Assembly (NCBI GenBank): GCA_016801885.1
Contig: CM028900.1
Span: 6,417,501-6,481,500, forward strand
Reading direction: 5' to 3'
Source of the DNA: Toxotes chatareus
Taxonomy: Eukaryota; Chordata; Actinopteri; Toxotidae
Length of the DNA stretch: 64,000 nt
A program made the position numbers and the translations under genes. Of this stretch, positions 46,124-59,500 are shown one piece after another; position 1 is the first letter of the stretch, and every line of letters starts with the position of its first letter. The notes beneath the pieces are model-generated. The model made no database searches. It was not told where the DNA came from and worked only from the letters and a program-made list of their open reading frames with translations.

Positions 46124-48846
46124 TGTGTCTTGTGCTGATTCCACAATGGGTCCAAATGACCCCCACATGTGTAAATTGCTTAAATAACTGCATTCACCCT
46201 TTATCTGGGGCGCTGTAGTGGAGAACACGTGTGGCGGCTCTGTAGCTCTGTGCGTGCGTGCGCCTGATAAGTGTGTTAGCATGTCCAAAGTCTATGGGTA
46301 ATTGAAAATTTGATGGCTCTTAAAATTAATAAGAAATTCTTCACTGCCTTTAAACAGTGACACAGCAAAATTGTAATGCCGTGTAAAGAAAGTCAATCAG
46401 GAAACATTTTGTTTCAAAGTGGCCCACATCCCTGAGGAACCAGTTATCACAGACAACTGACAAGACCTGGGCGCCACAAAACTAGGTCATTAAAGTGGAT
46501 TAATGCTGTAATTCAGAGATGAACACACAAGACAACCCCACTAATGAACTCCTCCAGTCTCTCATCAAGCTTCCTGTGCTGTGGTTAATATTGTTTACAC
46601 AAACCTCTGCTTTTTTTTTTCTGCTCTGCTCACTCGAAGTTACATCGGATTAAAGAAGCTTTTGATAATAGCTCTTCCATGCAGACTTCAACTGCAACTT
46701 GTCATTAATTGTCCATTAAAGGAGATGATTATGAATATGGATTAAAATGTTTGGTGATACATGTTACAAACACATAACAGAACAGTATTACATGCCAAAG
46801 TGATACATGTTACATTCTAGTTTAGGGATCGGAAAGATCAATGTAGTGATCTAATGCAACCCTGTTGCCTTATAAATCTGAATCAATCTTTTTCCTTACA
46901 TTCATGTTCAATGCAAATCACCAAATAAGCAAGCATTCAATACTCATCCATCACTAATAAATTCAAAATTACAGGAAAGAAGGAAAAAAACTACACTTTA
47001 CAAATAGGTCATTTGCTCTTGCTGAGGCCATAATGTCAGTCATTTGTACTTCCTTGTACTGCAGCTTAACGAAGATGGCTTACTGGCAAACAGTGTCTAA
47101 CACCTGTGAGTGGGGTCAACACTATACTGAGCAACTAATGGGTCCACTTCCAAATACTGGCAGACAGACTGACTTTTGCCATTTGTGCTGGGAGGGAGTA
47201 ACGCTGACAGATCTAAGAGTTATTCAATCTGAGATCTGAAGTATGGAAAACACATTCAATAGAGAAACATCAAAGAGCAAAAAACACCGCTGGTGCCAAA
47301 TCAAATTTAAAATTTCTTTGGCAGAAAAACTGAACTTTGCTTCCTGACACACACTTTCTCTTTCCATAACCCCGGCCGGGTAAGGTCAGGCATAGTCAAG
47401 GGAAAACAATATTTTCTTCTCCCTTAGTTTGTGATGGAAAATCTTTTAATCCTTGGAGAAAAGTAGTCATACAGTGGAAACAGTCGTCATGAGCAACACT
47501 AACAACCCCCTTGTCCTCAGGGATACATGAACAAAACAGAGCTAGGAAACATAAACATACAATTTTACATCTGAATGTTTTGTCAAAGAAATGATAGAAC
47601 TCTGAAATTATCATTATTATATATTTAGCAGTGGACCAAATCCTTTCATGAGATGTTTTATGATGTTATCCAGACATCTTCTGTTTTAACTCTTATCATG
47701 ACATACATTTAATTTTACTGCAGCTAATGCTGAATTCAATTCATTCAGCTTGCTGGAGTATTGGTGATCTGTTGCAGTGCCCTATAAACTCCTCTGTACT
47801 CTCAGATTAGTTGACACAGGTACACTCAAGCATAGCCTCCAACCTACTACAGGTGAGTCTTGACAGCTGTGACTTTAGAGCTTTCATGCACAATGTCTCG
47901 ATTAACACCCACCCCGATGCACAGCGCTGCTCAACTTAAAGAACTGAGAGCAAACACATGACACGCCGAGGATAAAATGTATTGAAACTGACTGATGTAA
48001 ATGTGGACTCTGACATGCGGTACACACACATGCAGAAAATCTACTTCATAGACGCTGTCATTTTCAAGAATTCGAGCTGAAGCAGTTTGGGACAATATTT
48101 CCGAGAGCATCACTGATATGACGGCGCAGAAACCACGTGTTTACGTAATGGAAAGCCAATCTTTCAGTTTAACCCCTCCTCCCCGTCTATTTCTAACAGA
48201 AGTCCGACGCTAAAGGAAATTCATGCAAATGTTTTTATACAGGCACAGGTACTTTTGGAGATGCCAGTGGCGTGGTGCTGAAAAGGCTTGAGGAAAATAC
48301 CCTACAAAGGGAAGAAACGCACACTCCAGGAATCACGGACACACACCAGGAACCCAAGCCTGGCTTTAACAGAAACGTTGCAGTGTGGGGCTATAAGAAA
48401 TGAAAGCTGAGGTTGGTGTTATCTGACTTCGCCAAACAAGCTGGTTTATAGGAGAAACGAATTGGACTTGATCCGGCAATGTGGTGTTTTGTTGGGGCTA
48501 TCATTGCAGCAGTCTGTGCATAGGATGCATCCTCCCTTGGCTTTTGATGCTGTGCAGATCCACCCTCCTCTCCTCAGAGTGATGAACTAATAGGCAATGA
48601 TTTTCTCCTCGGAAATCCACCGTGTTTTACTGTTTTCACGTTAGTTGTGTTTGTTTACTGGCGGCCCGTCTCCTCCAGGTGCGACACATGCAATTTATAG
48701 AGTATATTTTCTATTATCGACTAGTTGAGGAGGCATTCTTTATACGCCAGAAGAAGAAAACACACCATTATTCCGAAGTCTGACAGATACTGAATATTTT
48801 GCCACGTGAATGAAAGCGCATAGGACTTGGATATACCTATTTTTCT

Positions 48847-49054
48847 ATGATACAATTGGTAGCCCTGTCCTGGAGAACTGATCCAATTGTGTTATTATGC
48901 AACCGCAAGGATCTCATCTATATCTGGGTGTTTAAGCCACTGGATTGCTCTTCGCCCAAATCAATGTGGTTTCTTTGGAACATTTTCAGCAAAGGAACGC
49001 ATATGCTGCAGTGTCTTTGTGGCAAGAGTCTTAAGAAAAACAAGAATCCAAGTG
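48847..49054 (+). CDS. fgf14: Fibroblast growth factor 14, alternative first coding exon (isoform 1b), partial
   Basis: FGF14 is an intracellular, non-secreted FGF-homologous factor that binds the C-terminal tail of voltage-gated sodium channels and tunes neuronal excitability. This exon supplies the N-terminus of the 1b isoform: 69 codons plus one base, ending at a gtaagc donor (phase 1). KSMWFLWNIFSKGTHMLQCL and the following CGKSLKKNKNP match the human 1b N-terminus essentially residue for residue. The first 25-30 residues (MIQLVALSWRTDP...) are more divergent but align (RTD, LLCN, KDL, LDC). There is no signal peptide, as expected. The beta-trefoil core exons are not in the window and must lie beyond 64000 on the plus strand. 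A (TG)n microsatellite follows 80 nt into the intron. Confidence 0.93.
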
Positions 49055-49135
49055 GTAAGCTCATCACCATTATGCCTACTCCTCCGTTTCGCTGTGAACC
49101 GGCGTTATGCGTGAGTGTGTGTGGTGTGAGACGTA

Positions 49136-49161
49136 TGTGTGTGTGTGTGTGTGTGTGTGTG
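49136..49161. repeat. (TG)n microsatellite
   Basis: Uninterrupted TG repeat about 80 nt downstream of the fgf14 exon 1b donor. Confidence 0.9.
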
Positions 49162-49802
49162 GATCTGCGTTATTCGTTTGTTTGTTGTAATGGTGATAGA
49201 TCTGCAATCATATTTATGCAGCGAGTGGATCATGCAGAGGCGCTGGGAGGGGGGAACAACTTATTCTGTGCAGCTACTATCGCCGAGCCCAGGTTTGGGG
49301 ACGCGCAGCGCACAGACACACAAAAAAGCCCCCCTGCATCACCACGGCACCATGATCTCCTAACTTTTTAAATAGCGCTCTAACACACACACACTCTCAC
49401 AGAGGGACTAGATGTTATTTCAGTGGATCAAATCCACGCACAGCTATTCTGCCCAACGTGATTACCCCTAACCAGATTATTCCATCCTCGGGTTTACTGC
49501 AGCAGCATTCCCCCTCAGCAACACCACTTCTCGATTAAATGGGCTTCTCCCTATGTTTTCAGCAAGCCAGCCGGAGGAGACAGACTATTCTTTTATGTCT
49601 ATCTCTCGGCTGTTGCAGGCCAATTTACATCATGCGGGCCTGGGGAAACATGATTTTATATGAGCACTTGAGTTGATTTGCCGTTGACGAAGCCAGGACA
49701 GCTGAGGTGCGAATAGGGCATGTAGAAGGGAACCGGGCTCCACTGCACTAATGCAAATCCTGCACTTGAGCGGTCGACATCTTTTCGATTCAGATTCCCG
49801 AC

Positions 49803-49818
49803 TTTTTTTTTTTTTTTT
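49803..49818. repeat. poly-T homopolymer
   Basis: Sixteen T residues in the fgf14 intron, followed by GTGTGTG. Confidence 0.9.
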
Positions 49819-50501
49819 GTGTGTGAAAAAGGAATACATAAGCCCTATCTTCGGTATCACACCAGCAGTTATTTGTTAACATTTTGTACCCGATCACCTC
49901 AGTGAACAAGTGATGTTTATTTCAACAGGCTGTTGTAGGAATGAAGGAAAAGCCCTAGGTGGACAGTATAGTGCGGGCTACTTGTTACCTCAGGTCGTCG
50001 GTTTGAAGATGATGTGCTCAGCAGCAGTACAGTTCCTCGACACTGCAACTGCAGTATAGTAGATTTATCATCACACTGGAGCGGGACTGTTTTGCCATGC
50101 TGACACTGCAGGAGCAACGACAAAAACATTGTCAACTATCATCGAAAAATAGTCTGTTTCATATATACCGTGGTGTTTCACCAGCAAATTTACCTGGTTT
50201 GGTGTTGGCGTACACTTGAGACGACAGTCAAAACACAGTTATCTCCACTTTGTGCCTTTCACGTAGCAGCCATCATTTTCCCATTTAAGTCTTCTGCATG
50301 GATGAACTCACAGTGCTAATGCTAAATAGCCGTTTTTTCTCAAGGACCAGTGCAAGTTAAACTTCGGAGGTCGTTTGAAAACACTTACCACACATTCAGA
50401 GACATTTCTGTATTCTTCCAAGACTCTTCCAGGGAAAAACTATGGAGAGGGCTAGACAGTAAAAGATGATAAAACTGGTGTCTCACGTTGCAGGTTTAAG
50501 G

Positions 50502-50547
50502 TTAACTGTTAGCAAACAAACCAATTAACTGTTAGCAAACAAACCAA
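50502..50547. repeat. Exact 23-bp tandem duplication
   Basis: Two identical adjacent copies (50502-50524 and 50525-50547) beginning TTAACTGTTAGC and ending AAACCAA. The lack of divergence suggests a recent duplication. Confidence 0.9.
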
Positions 50548-53500
50548 CATCGTAACAGGTGATTTATCCTTGCTGTCAAAAAAAGAAGAATATACTATCT
50601 GGTTTGTACACATTTATAATCACCCTATACCACATTTATAAGTTAATATTAATTTTTATGTATTTTATAATTTAATATAAATTGTTTTCAGGCATATTTA
50701 ACATGGGAAGGAGCTATGTCACTTCCGGCTGCCATTTTTGTTAGCGCGTTAGTACGGAATGCAGTCTATGGCCGTCTTCTGTGGAGTTGCTGTTTAGCAA
50801 GCTGAATATTGTTTGTCCCTGATGTTTAAAGGACTCTAAAAGATCTGGAAATATCTCCGAACCAGTGGTAAGTGTTGTCACACAGCCTGTGAGTTTCGTC
50901 AAAGCTTGGCTTGCATTTATCTTTGGAAGAAAAAACGGATGACATAGCAACGTGAATGTATCAGTGCAAAGCTTTCACACGGAAAAATATTGATTACATG
51001 AAAGGCACAATTTGGGAAAAAGCCACTGTAGGCTCTGCGGGGATAAATGAAAAGCTGCAGCAAGGCACTAACTTCCCTAGCTCATGCTTAACACTGTGCA
51101 GCCAGTCGATCAAAACTGAAACGCATTGTCAGGTGTCTGAAATTTGAAGCCATGTGCCTTTCAAAATGGAAGTAGCCCACATTTACCTTATGGAGGCTCG
51201 TTATTGAATTATCATAAACTGATGGTGTGAGCACAATCATCAGAGTTTGTGCTGAAGCAGCAGGTAGAGGTAGTAGTTTAGTGGGAAATGAACTAGGCCA
51301 AGATGCAGACTGTGTCAGTGGGGTGCTGTCCTGTGCCTCATGACTAAAAGCTGCTAACCTTTTGAACCTACACTGTCAAACAAATCACATAGCAGATTTT
51401 CTTCAGATGCAGAGGCGCCTTAAAAAACCTCAGAGGATTTTCTGGCACCTTTGTTGTAGTAGGACAGAGAATCCTCTGTGTGGCCCTCTGTCAGCAGAGG
51501 CAGGTGTTTCCAGTATAGTGCTCGCCAGGCTTGAGCTGCAAAGGCCTAGTTATAGTGCTCCAGCTCTTTGGCTGTATTTTTAGTAACACAATATAACTGA
51601 GAGAACATAGAGATACACTAAGCCAACCAGGCTGTATCAATAAGACTGTCACCCTTTGTCAACATATGTCTGTCTTCATAATTAAGTGATTGTTATCTGT
51701 ATCTCTGTCCATACTCAGAAACTTTTTACATCTGAAGAGTTTAAAAGTAGGAATGCTGATTCCTTAAATGCCCTCCTCTGGCAGATGGTGCATGCTTTTA
51801 GCCTATTGTGGGTTAATTTTTGCCCATTGGGGTGAAGTAGGGTGGAGATATTTTGATATTTTCTATCCATGTGGATCATGGTATATAAAGTCTCTCTGCA
51901 TCCATTTGTATGTCCCTCAGTCAGTCAACAGGAAGGAGAGGAAGTAAATATTCACTCTGGTGTTTCTAAGTAAGTACTAATACATTAGTCTCAGCTGGTT
52001 TGATGCACAAATACAGTAGATTTTTATGGAGTATTTCTTGAAATAGATCATGTCGAAACCAGATACAGCGTAAGTTCAGTGTTTTTGTGCAGCTTAATGA
52101 GTATTGCATCCTCACCGATGAGACTGAGCATAAGATAAACCACCAAGAGATGCTGCATTCTGATGCAGGTGAAATGTTGGATCAAATGTTGGCTGTGTAG
52201 CACACAGCAGAATGACTCACTTTCTTGGTGGATGCATGGCAATTTGCCATCATGTAAAGACTACATGTCCCCTTCAAGCCTTTTTTCAAAATTGCCTTCG
52301 GTCTCTCTTTAAAGTCTCACTAAGCCTTTATTGTCACTGACCTGTTCATATTCTTCAAGCTGCATCACTGTTTTCCGGCAAGTTGTTTCATCTGTGGTGG
52401 ATCGTCCTTAGGGTTGGTGGTCTGGAATTGCTGACCTACCCTTTATGTGCACTCTGGTGTCTCAGCCTGGGTACATGTCTTTGAGTGAATGTTCTTCATT
52501 AAGTCAATTAAGTAACGAACCAGCTGAGTAGTATGGATGGGGATACAGTATGTTTCACCCTGCAGCCTGTGTAGCAGTGAGGATTGTGAAAATGACCACA
52601 TAGTTGCCACAGTAAAACTTTGAGGATGTCATTGAATGGTGCATACAGCCACAATGAATGACAGTGATTTAATGAGGGCATTTGGTGGGTACATGCTAGA
52701 GAAGAAAGTTGTGTCATGGTCCACCATATATAATAAAAGCAGACATTTGATTGGTGCTCAATGACATATCTTGGGCTTTGTAGTTTTGAAAAGCCTTGAA
52801 TGCTATAAGTGTGGAAGGCAAACAGCTTGGTTGCTGAAAGGGCAGAATTGCAGTGGATGTGTGAAGTCAGTAGGTGGCTTCCTCAGTGTAGCACAGCAGC
52901 GGCTCTTTGACAGCAAAGTGACAGCACAGGTCAGAGAAAACCCAGGCATCCACGTGATGATGGTTCATAGCATGTCATGTGAAATTCAACTCTGTGTGAC
53001 AGAACCAGGCAGCCGAACTGAAGCTGCAGCACTGCAATGCTGTTGCTCTCCTTTGGTCGTTTGGTACACTGGAGCTCAGCTATAACCTCAGCTATAGCTT
53101 GACTTAACACCCATGAAGTTGTCTCAGGAGTGGCCAGTTCTGATGCGAGACACTCTGAAAATTAAAATGCTTTGATTGGAGTGCAATTAGTGCATTAAAC
53201 ATAAATATGTGGATGGAAATTTGTGCCTCAGGTATATGACTATAAACTGTAATTGACAGGTTCATGACTAGGCTGTTAATACCTTGTAAAGAACAGTGAC
53301 TGCCTTTGTGTCAGCATAGTAAATGACTCCTTGATAAAGTGCATGTTCATGTGTCTAGATGCTGTTTGCTGTCATATCATGTTTATGAATCTGTCAGTGT
53401 AAAGTATTATTTTTACTGTGCACTGTTCTTTGCTGAGCAGAGAGTTCCACAGTCTAATCTGAAAGTACATGAGTATTTTAATAACCGGATTCTGCTGCTG

Positions 53501-56500
53501 ATGTCTTTTCGCCATGCAAGTTTTACCTCAGAGCAAGAGCAGTATATCTCAAATTCAGCTTTTTCCAAAATCATGCTGGTTTCAGAATTTAGAAAAAGGG
53601 GCCAGGATCTCCTGTACAGTTAAAAAAATCTTGATTAATTTGTGAAACATGCCCACGCTAGTTTAATTTCTGGTAACAAAGAAACAGCAGTGTAATTAAA
53701 GAGGATGGGTAAGATTCAAACACAAACTCCTACAATTAGAATAACAGCAGGGTTGGCTAAAAATATCCTCCTCCAACCACTGTGGCATGTTGCTAGGTTT
53801 CATACAGAAACATTGCAGTAAGTTTGTAAATGGCCAAACTGCAGTCGCGTTTCTGATAATACACATGGGTCATGCAGACCCTGGCGTATCACAGCCAAGA
53901 TGAAAAAAAAACAGGCTTTACAGATAACAAATCTAGCAGGAGTTCATACGTTTATTAAGGACCATTCTAAAACAGTACGTCCTCATACCATGTGTCTCAC
54001 TCTTCTTTCTAAAAATAGCTGACAGTGCACACAACCCTGCTATGCAATTTAATACAGACAGAGAGAGGATAAAAGTGCACCATTAATTTGAAGCAAAAAT
54101 TATCTTACACTTTGAGGTTGTCAAGGACTGATTCTCTTCTCGTGGCAGCATAAGAACTCGGAAATGGTGCGATTCCTGGTTTTGCAATCATTTGGAAAGT
54201 GGTATGAAGTTGCGTGTCACTGCAGTGGTTATGTCACAGGTCAACAAGAAACATCGCTTCACTCTCGTCTTTTTGAATGTGATAATGGCAGCGGCATCAT
54301 CAGTTTCCACAGTGAATTAATTTGGGCCGTCTCAGTCCTGCTCTTGAGAAATTTGACCTGCAGGGGCGATGAGATTTAAATTTCTGGCTGCCATTCTACC
54401 TCCTTTTGTGAGACAATCAAGTTTACATGCAAATCAGCTCAGACGAGAGAGCAAATGTATATACAGTGTGCATATAGAGACAGAAAGAAAAAGCAGGTGA
54501 GGGGAAGGAGAGACTTGGGCTTTATGAGGGTAGAGTGATTAATATTTGTATTAAAAGAGAATCTGAACTAACATGAAGCCCAGAATCCCTTATATATTTC
54601 CCAGATATTCCTGTTTGCAGTGATAAGAGGAATGATGGGACATGTGGTCCTGGCTGGGTGCCCCAAAGGGTGACTCTGGTCACTGGACCTGCTGGTGGAC
54701 GGTTTCACAGGCTGTGCTAGGAGCTGCTGTCAGTTCCTTCGAGGTTAGGCCTAAGGGGAGTTCACTCAATGGGGGGAACACCGTGAGATGAATCGGTTCT
54801 CTTAAGGATGTGTACATTTTTTTGTTTATCTGTGATGTTTAACATTTATAATGTTAGAGGCTTATTTGTGTAGTTGTGCCTGCAAAAATGAAAATGTTAT
54901 GAAACTGACATCACTGGGTCACGCCATGCAAACATTGCCTTTATGTTCCATTGTAGTCAGGCTGTTGCAATCAATATTATTATATTACAGAAGTGTCGCT
55001 CGTAATGACGAACCCACACATAATTATTGTCCTCTCAGCTCTTTGGCCAACATAATCTGTGAATGCAGGTTTAAACAAAGTGCAAAGTAAACTGGTGAGT
55101 TTCAGCAGAGCAACACTGAACACTGTCATTTCAGAGCTTGTTTTAACATGACCTGTCTGTTCTTTAAAGCCAGCTTGTCTAAGCCTATCCATTTTCTGTC
55201 AGTATTAGATAATAATAGTGAACAGTGAAATTGTCAGTCTTTTCAAATTGAGGTAAAGCACAGATGATGGATTTGTGTTTCTAGCTAATGGTGCAAGAAG
55301 GCTACCTTCGCTATGACTTGCACTTAGTAGACTGAAGACATTAGAGATAATATTATTGTTTTGAATAATCTGTGGTAGCCCTGGTAACAACTTTTAAAGG
55401 TTATATCTTTCTTTGGTAGACCATCTAATGCACCTCTCCTTTCCCCCAAAAATGTATAAACACATCGCAAGCTAAAAAGATGCCATTTCTGTTTGTTGGT
55501 GTACAACAACACTAGCAATTTTATTGTGTACACTGAATGATGTGTTTGTTGCAACCTCGTTAAAGGCCAAACAGATACAAGCTGCAGGTAGAATGTAAGT
55601 GATGGGTGACGATTAGTTGATTGCTTTGCGATTTGAGTCATAGATACAGTTTGCTACCTGTGGTGTGAAACACTGTTGTGAGGAACATCATGCGGCTGAA
55701 TGAGAATTACAATGTGATTACGGTGAATGACGCTGATTTAACAAAATTAGACAGCTTTGTGAGGAATTGCTTTATGTGTTTTAGGTTTTTTTTTTCTTTT
55801 TTATTAGGCTGTATACATGACATACACAAAGTACAATCAAATCAGTCCCATTGAGAAACCTCTGGTAAGAAATGCTCAAAATCATTTCAGACTTTTTCCT
55901 TTTCTTTCCTTTTCTTCAGTTTCCGATGGCAGCTTTGTTTCTGCAGCTGTTTTGAGTTATGTTTGACAGAGTGGTTAAATTGGCCATTTGTGAATGGGTA
56001 TGGACTCGGTCTTGTCAGGTTTGAGGGAAGCACTTCAGATAGAGTAATAAATTGTTTCCCAGTTGTCAGTTTTATTCACTTTGTTGTCCTCAGTCATTCT
56101 GAGTCATTTAAGGTCAACGGAATTTCTAGTTAGGTTATGAGTGATATGTTCACCATAACCCTTAAATGTGACACTGAGATCAATTTCTTATCTCAAGACA
56201 AAACAAATTACAGTAAAATGACTTTAAACACAATTTTAGGACCATGCTTTTTATACAGAAAGTGTAGAGCTGTGCTTAGCTGTGCGTTTTTGTTGGCCAG
56301 TAGATTGTTCTTGGTTGTGCTCTGAAAAGACACCAGTGTTCAAACTGATGCCTGCTGTGCCTAATCGTAGTTGCTGAGCTCGGATTGGAAAATCCCAGCA
56401 TGAGTGGTTTAGCAACAGGTCAATTTCTTCAATGAACAAACATGTATACATGTATTTGCACACACAGACAGGTCTTCTGCCATTTTTTACCTTGATCACT

Positions 56501-59500
56501 GCACTTATTTGATGTAACCCTAAATCACTCAGCCTGCATGTAATACTGAAGACACAGGTGCAAGTTTAAACCCCTTCTTTTTTTTAATGACCATATAGCA
56601 GATTGATGTCAAGGACTTCCTAATTTCACTGACCTCAGTAGTTTATAACTGGATTTACTGAGGGCATGCACAGTTCTGATAGCTCTATTCTTTTCCAGGA
56701 ACACTGGGAAATTGAGGTACATCTCAAAATAGTCATCACAGCAGGATAGTATAGCCTGTGCTTTTCCCCACTTGGTTTTCTGCCCTGCGTCTTATGGAGG
56801 CTCCATAAATCATCTTGTAATTTGGCTCATCCTCTGCCCTTAATAGTAGGAGCTGTGTGACATATCCCCCACTTCTGTGAGTGAAGATGTAGCGCTGTGT
56901 GCGAAGCAGGGGTGTAACAGAACTGTATACAGGTTCTCTCTAACGTATGACATATCTTCTAACGGATCCCAGAGGATTGGGCACATGATAGCTGCTGTGA
57001 AGCCACTGTGATTTTTCCTGGTGCTGCTGCCGGGCTCCTGTGTCGGGCTTAGGCACTGTGAGCTGATTCACAATAAACGATGAGAAAGAGAGATGAAGAG
57101 CAAGAGAGAATAATGCAGTTAGGCCATGAGATCCTTTATTTAACGTATCAGAAGTTTGAAGAGTTGCACAGCAGAGTTGATGGATACATGCTCGTTTTGA
57201 AGTTTGTCATCATTACCTAAAAATGCATGGTGAGGGGTCAGAAATGCCTCTGTGTACAATGGATGTTAACCGTGTGAAAGTGGATGAGAACAGTTTTAAT
57301 GGGTCTGTGAAGGGCTTTTGTCTCCAGAGAGAGGTTTCATCTCCGAGTTCGGGGTATGAAACGATAACTGTGGCAGTCCAATGTGATGTAGTCAACATTG
57401 TCAACTGCAGATAATATGATGCCTCTGCAGCCAATGTGCCATGTGTTGCTGCTGTGGTATGGAGAGTACTGTCAAAGCTGATATTGTGACATTAGATCAG
57501 GTCAGTGCCCTGAATAGTCATGGAAAATTCCATTGACATTAATGATGTAGATAAGTGTAAATCCAGCCTTGAGTGGTTCACCACACGTGTGTAGATGAGG
57601 ATGGTACTAATTACTAAAATCATTGTTTATTTAGAATTTCCCTTTTTAGTGTCCTTTAGCAAACAGCATATCCCTTAAGGCTTAGACCACTGAGAGTTAA
57701 ACGTCCCAGGTTGACAAAAGAGATGAGTGTATAGGTGAATTAAGGGGTCGTGGCCTGTTCACTGTGATCTGTGATAACAGGAGGACACAGAGGAGCAAAC
57801 AATCTGGAAGTTAGAAGTGTATCTTTATGGGAGCTGTAGTATTTTCTGTTTGCTCCCAGAGTAATTGCTTTTCTTTGTTGAAATCACAAAGCCGATTTGG
57901 ATACTGATTTCTTTTAGAATGTAGAAAGTAAACATACTTGAAACACTGATGAAAGAAAGGCTCATAAAACAGAGGGTAGGACTTCAGCTCTCTGTTCCAG
58001 ACAAGTTACTATCCACTACAGTAGTTACCTTAAGAAACTGAAATCTTTGGGATTTTAATGTTACTTTTATGTGAACATAAAAGAGGCAGTGCATATGAAA
58101 GAGTTTGGTGAAACTGAAACTGTGTTTTTTAGTAGTGAGGAGGTATAGTAATGTTCTGCCATTATCAGTAGCAGTTTGTCTGCAGTATAAAAAGCCAAAG
58201 CTCAGAAACTTGACACAGCACAGTAGATTAACAGCTTGATTCTTATTTCTGGACTACTGTCATCTAGGATCTGCTCTTATCCAGCTTCAGAGATCTCTGG
58301 AGCTCTCTTAAATTTAAAAGCCTTTTTTAAAAGTGAGGGATTTTTACTCTTCCCTTTAGCATAGTCCTTGTGTACTGTGGCTGTAACCCTTCCCCCTCCA
58401 TTCAATGGCAACACCTTTCACCCTGTGGTAACAACGTAAGTAATCCTCTCACCCAGTGACATTTCCTCTTTAGATTGAAAGCTGACATTACGTTAGTGGA
58501 GGTGTTTTAATACTCCGTTTAAAGGGAGTATTTAACTCCCGCTGAAAGAGCAATAATTTCAGCCATACATGTCAACATAGCACAGTGTTCTTTGTATGAG
58601 GGGACAAAAGTGGTTCTAAGACCTTCTTGAATACATACACTCTCTCACACAGTTTTTGTTGTGTTTCTTTGCTTCTATTCCAATAATGATGGTGCAGCCT
58701 GTGGTCCTCTCCTCTCCTTCCCTCCCCCCTCCCCTACACCCACGTGTTATCCCATATCTGGATCCAACCCAAAGTAATGTTGTGGTTTTATAACTTACAG
58801 AGATATGTGTATTACTATAACACAGCCACATTGATTTACGCTTGTGTTGAATACAAGTGTAGCTATTTCAGTTTTGTTTCCTGTGACCAGTAGCTCACCA
58901 AAGCCCTTGGAACAGTTCCAGTACTAGATGTAGTTGTAATGGATCTAATGGATGGACAATCACACCATAGTAGATGGTCTGAAGGTTAATGGAGAACCCT
59001 CCAGGTAGCAATCATAGATTTATTTTGAGCCATGTCAAGAGTAACACGCTAATCTTTCTTCCTAGAAGAGGGTCTTATCACAGTGTCATCTAAGCTGGTT
59101 ACATGTACATACGTTGCCTACCTGCCAACATGCTACCATGCTTATATGCAGGTGATACAGGTGTCTATATCCAGGAATAATGTTGTAAAAATAAATAAAT
59201 AAAAGTTAAAAAAAAAAAAGTCATTTCACTTGGCAGATAGATGATTTTTCCAGAGTAGATGTTGTTATGCTCTGATCACTAATAACATGAAAATGGCATT
59301 TCTCTCTTTTATTTTTTAAATAATGAAAAAAACCCAAACTAATTGTAATAGACTCACATATTTTTTAAATAAATACTGTAACATAAAGTAAATTGTAAAC
59401 AGTTGCTTTACTTTTGCTAAAATACACATATTCTGATGGCTGTGCACTGTAGATGTATGTGTATGTAATGCACTACATATGTCTGAATATTAATGGAATT

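Larger units (their letters stand above)
38330..48846. other. About 10 kb without a supported gene, upstream of fgf14
   Basis: No exon chain or conserved protein is visible on either strand. It contains an 18-bp palindrome (38646), a degraded transposon-like repeat (about 39.97-40.42 kb) and a perfect hairpin (46087). Repeat density is low between about 41 and 48 kb. This part presumably holds distal regulatory DNA and the 5' UTR/promoter of fgf14 close to 48.8 kb, but no defined element can be proven by eye. Confidence 0.5.

Noticed and set aside
45855..46187. 110-codon plus-strand open frame upstream of fgf14
   Set aside because: It runs through the perfect hairpin, has no homology I recognise and has no splice signals in phase. 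Probably chance.
48847..49371. Single 174-residue protein starting at the fgf14 exon
   Set aside because: Homology to FGF14 stops exactly at the gtaagc donor after 49054. The remainder is intron including a TG microsatellite.
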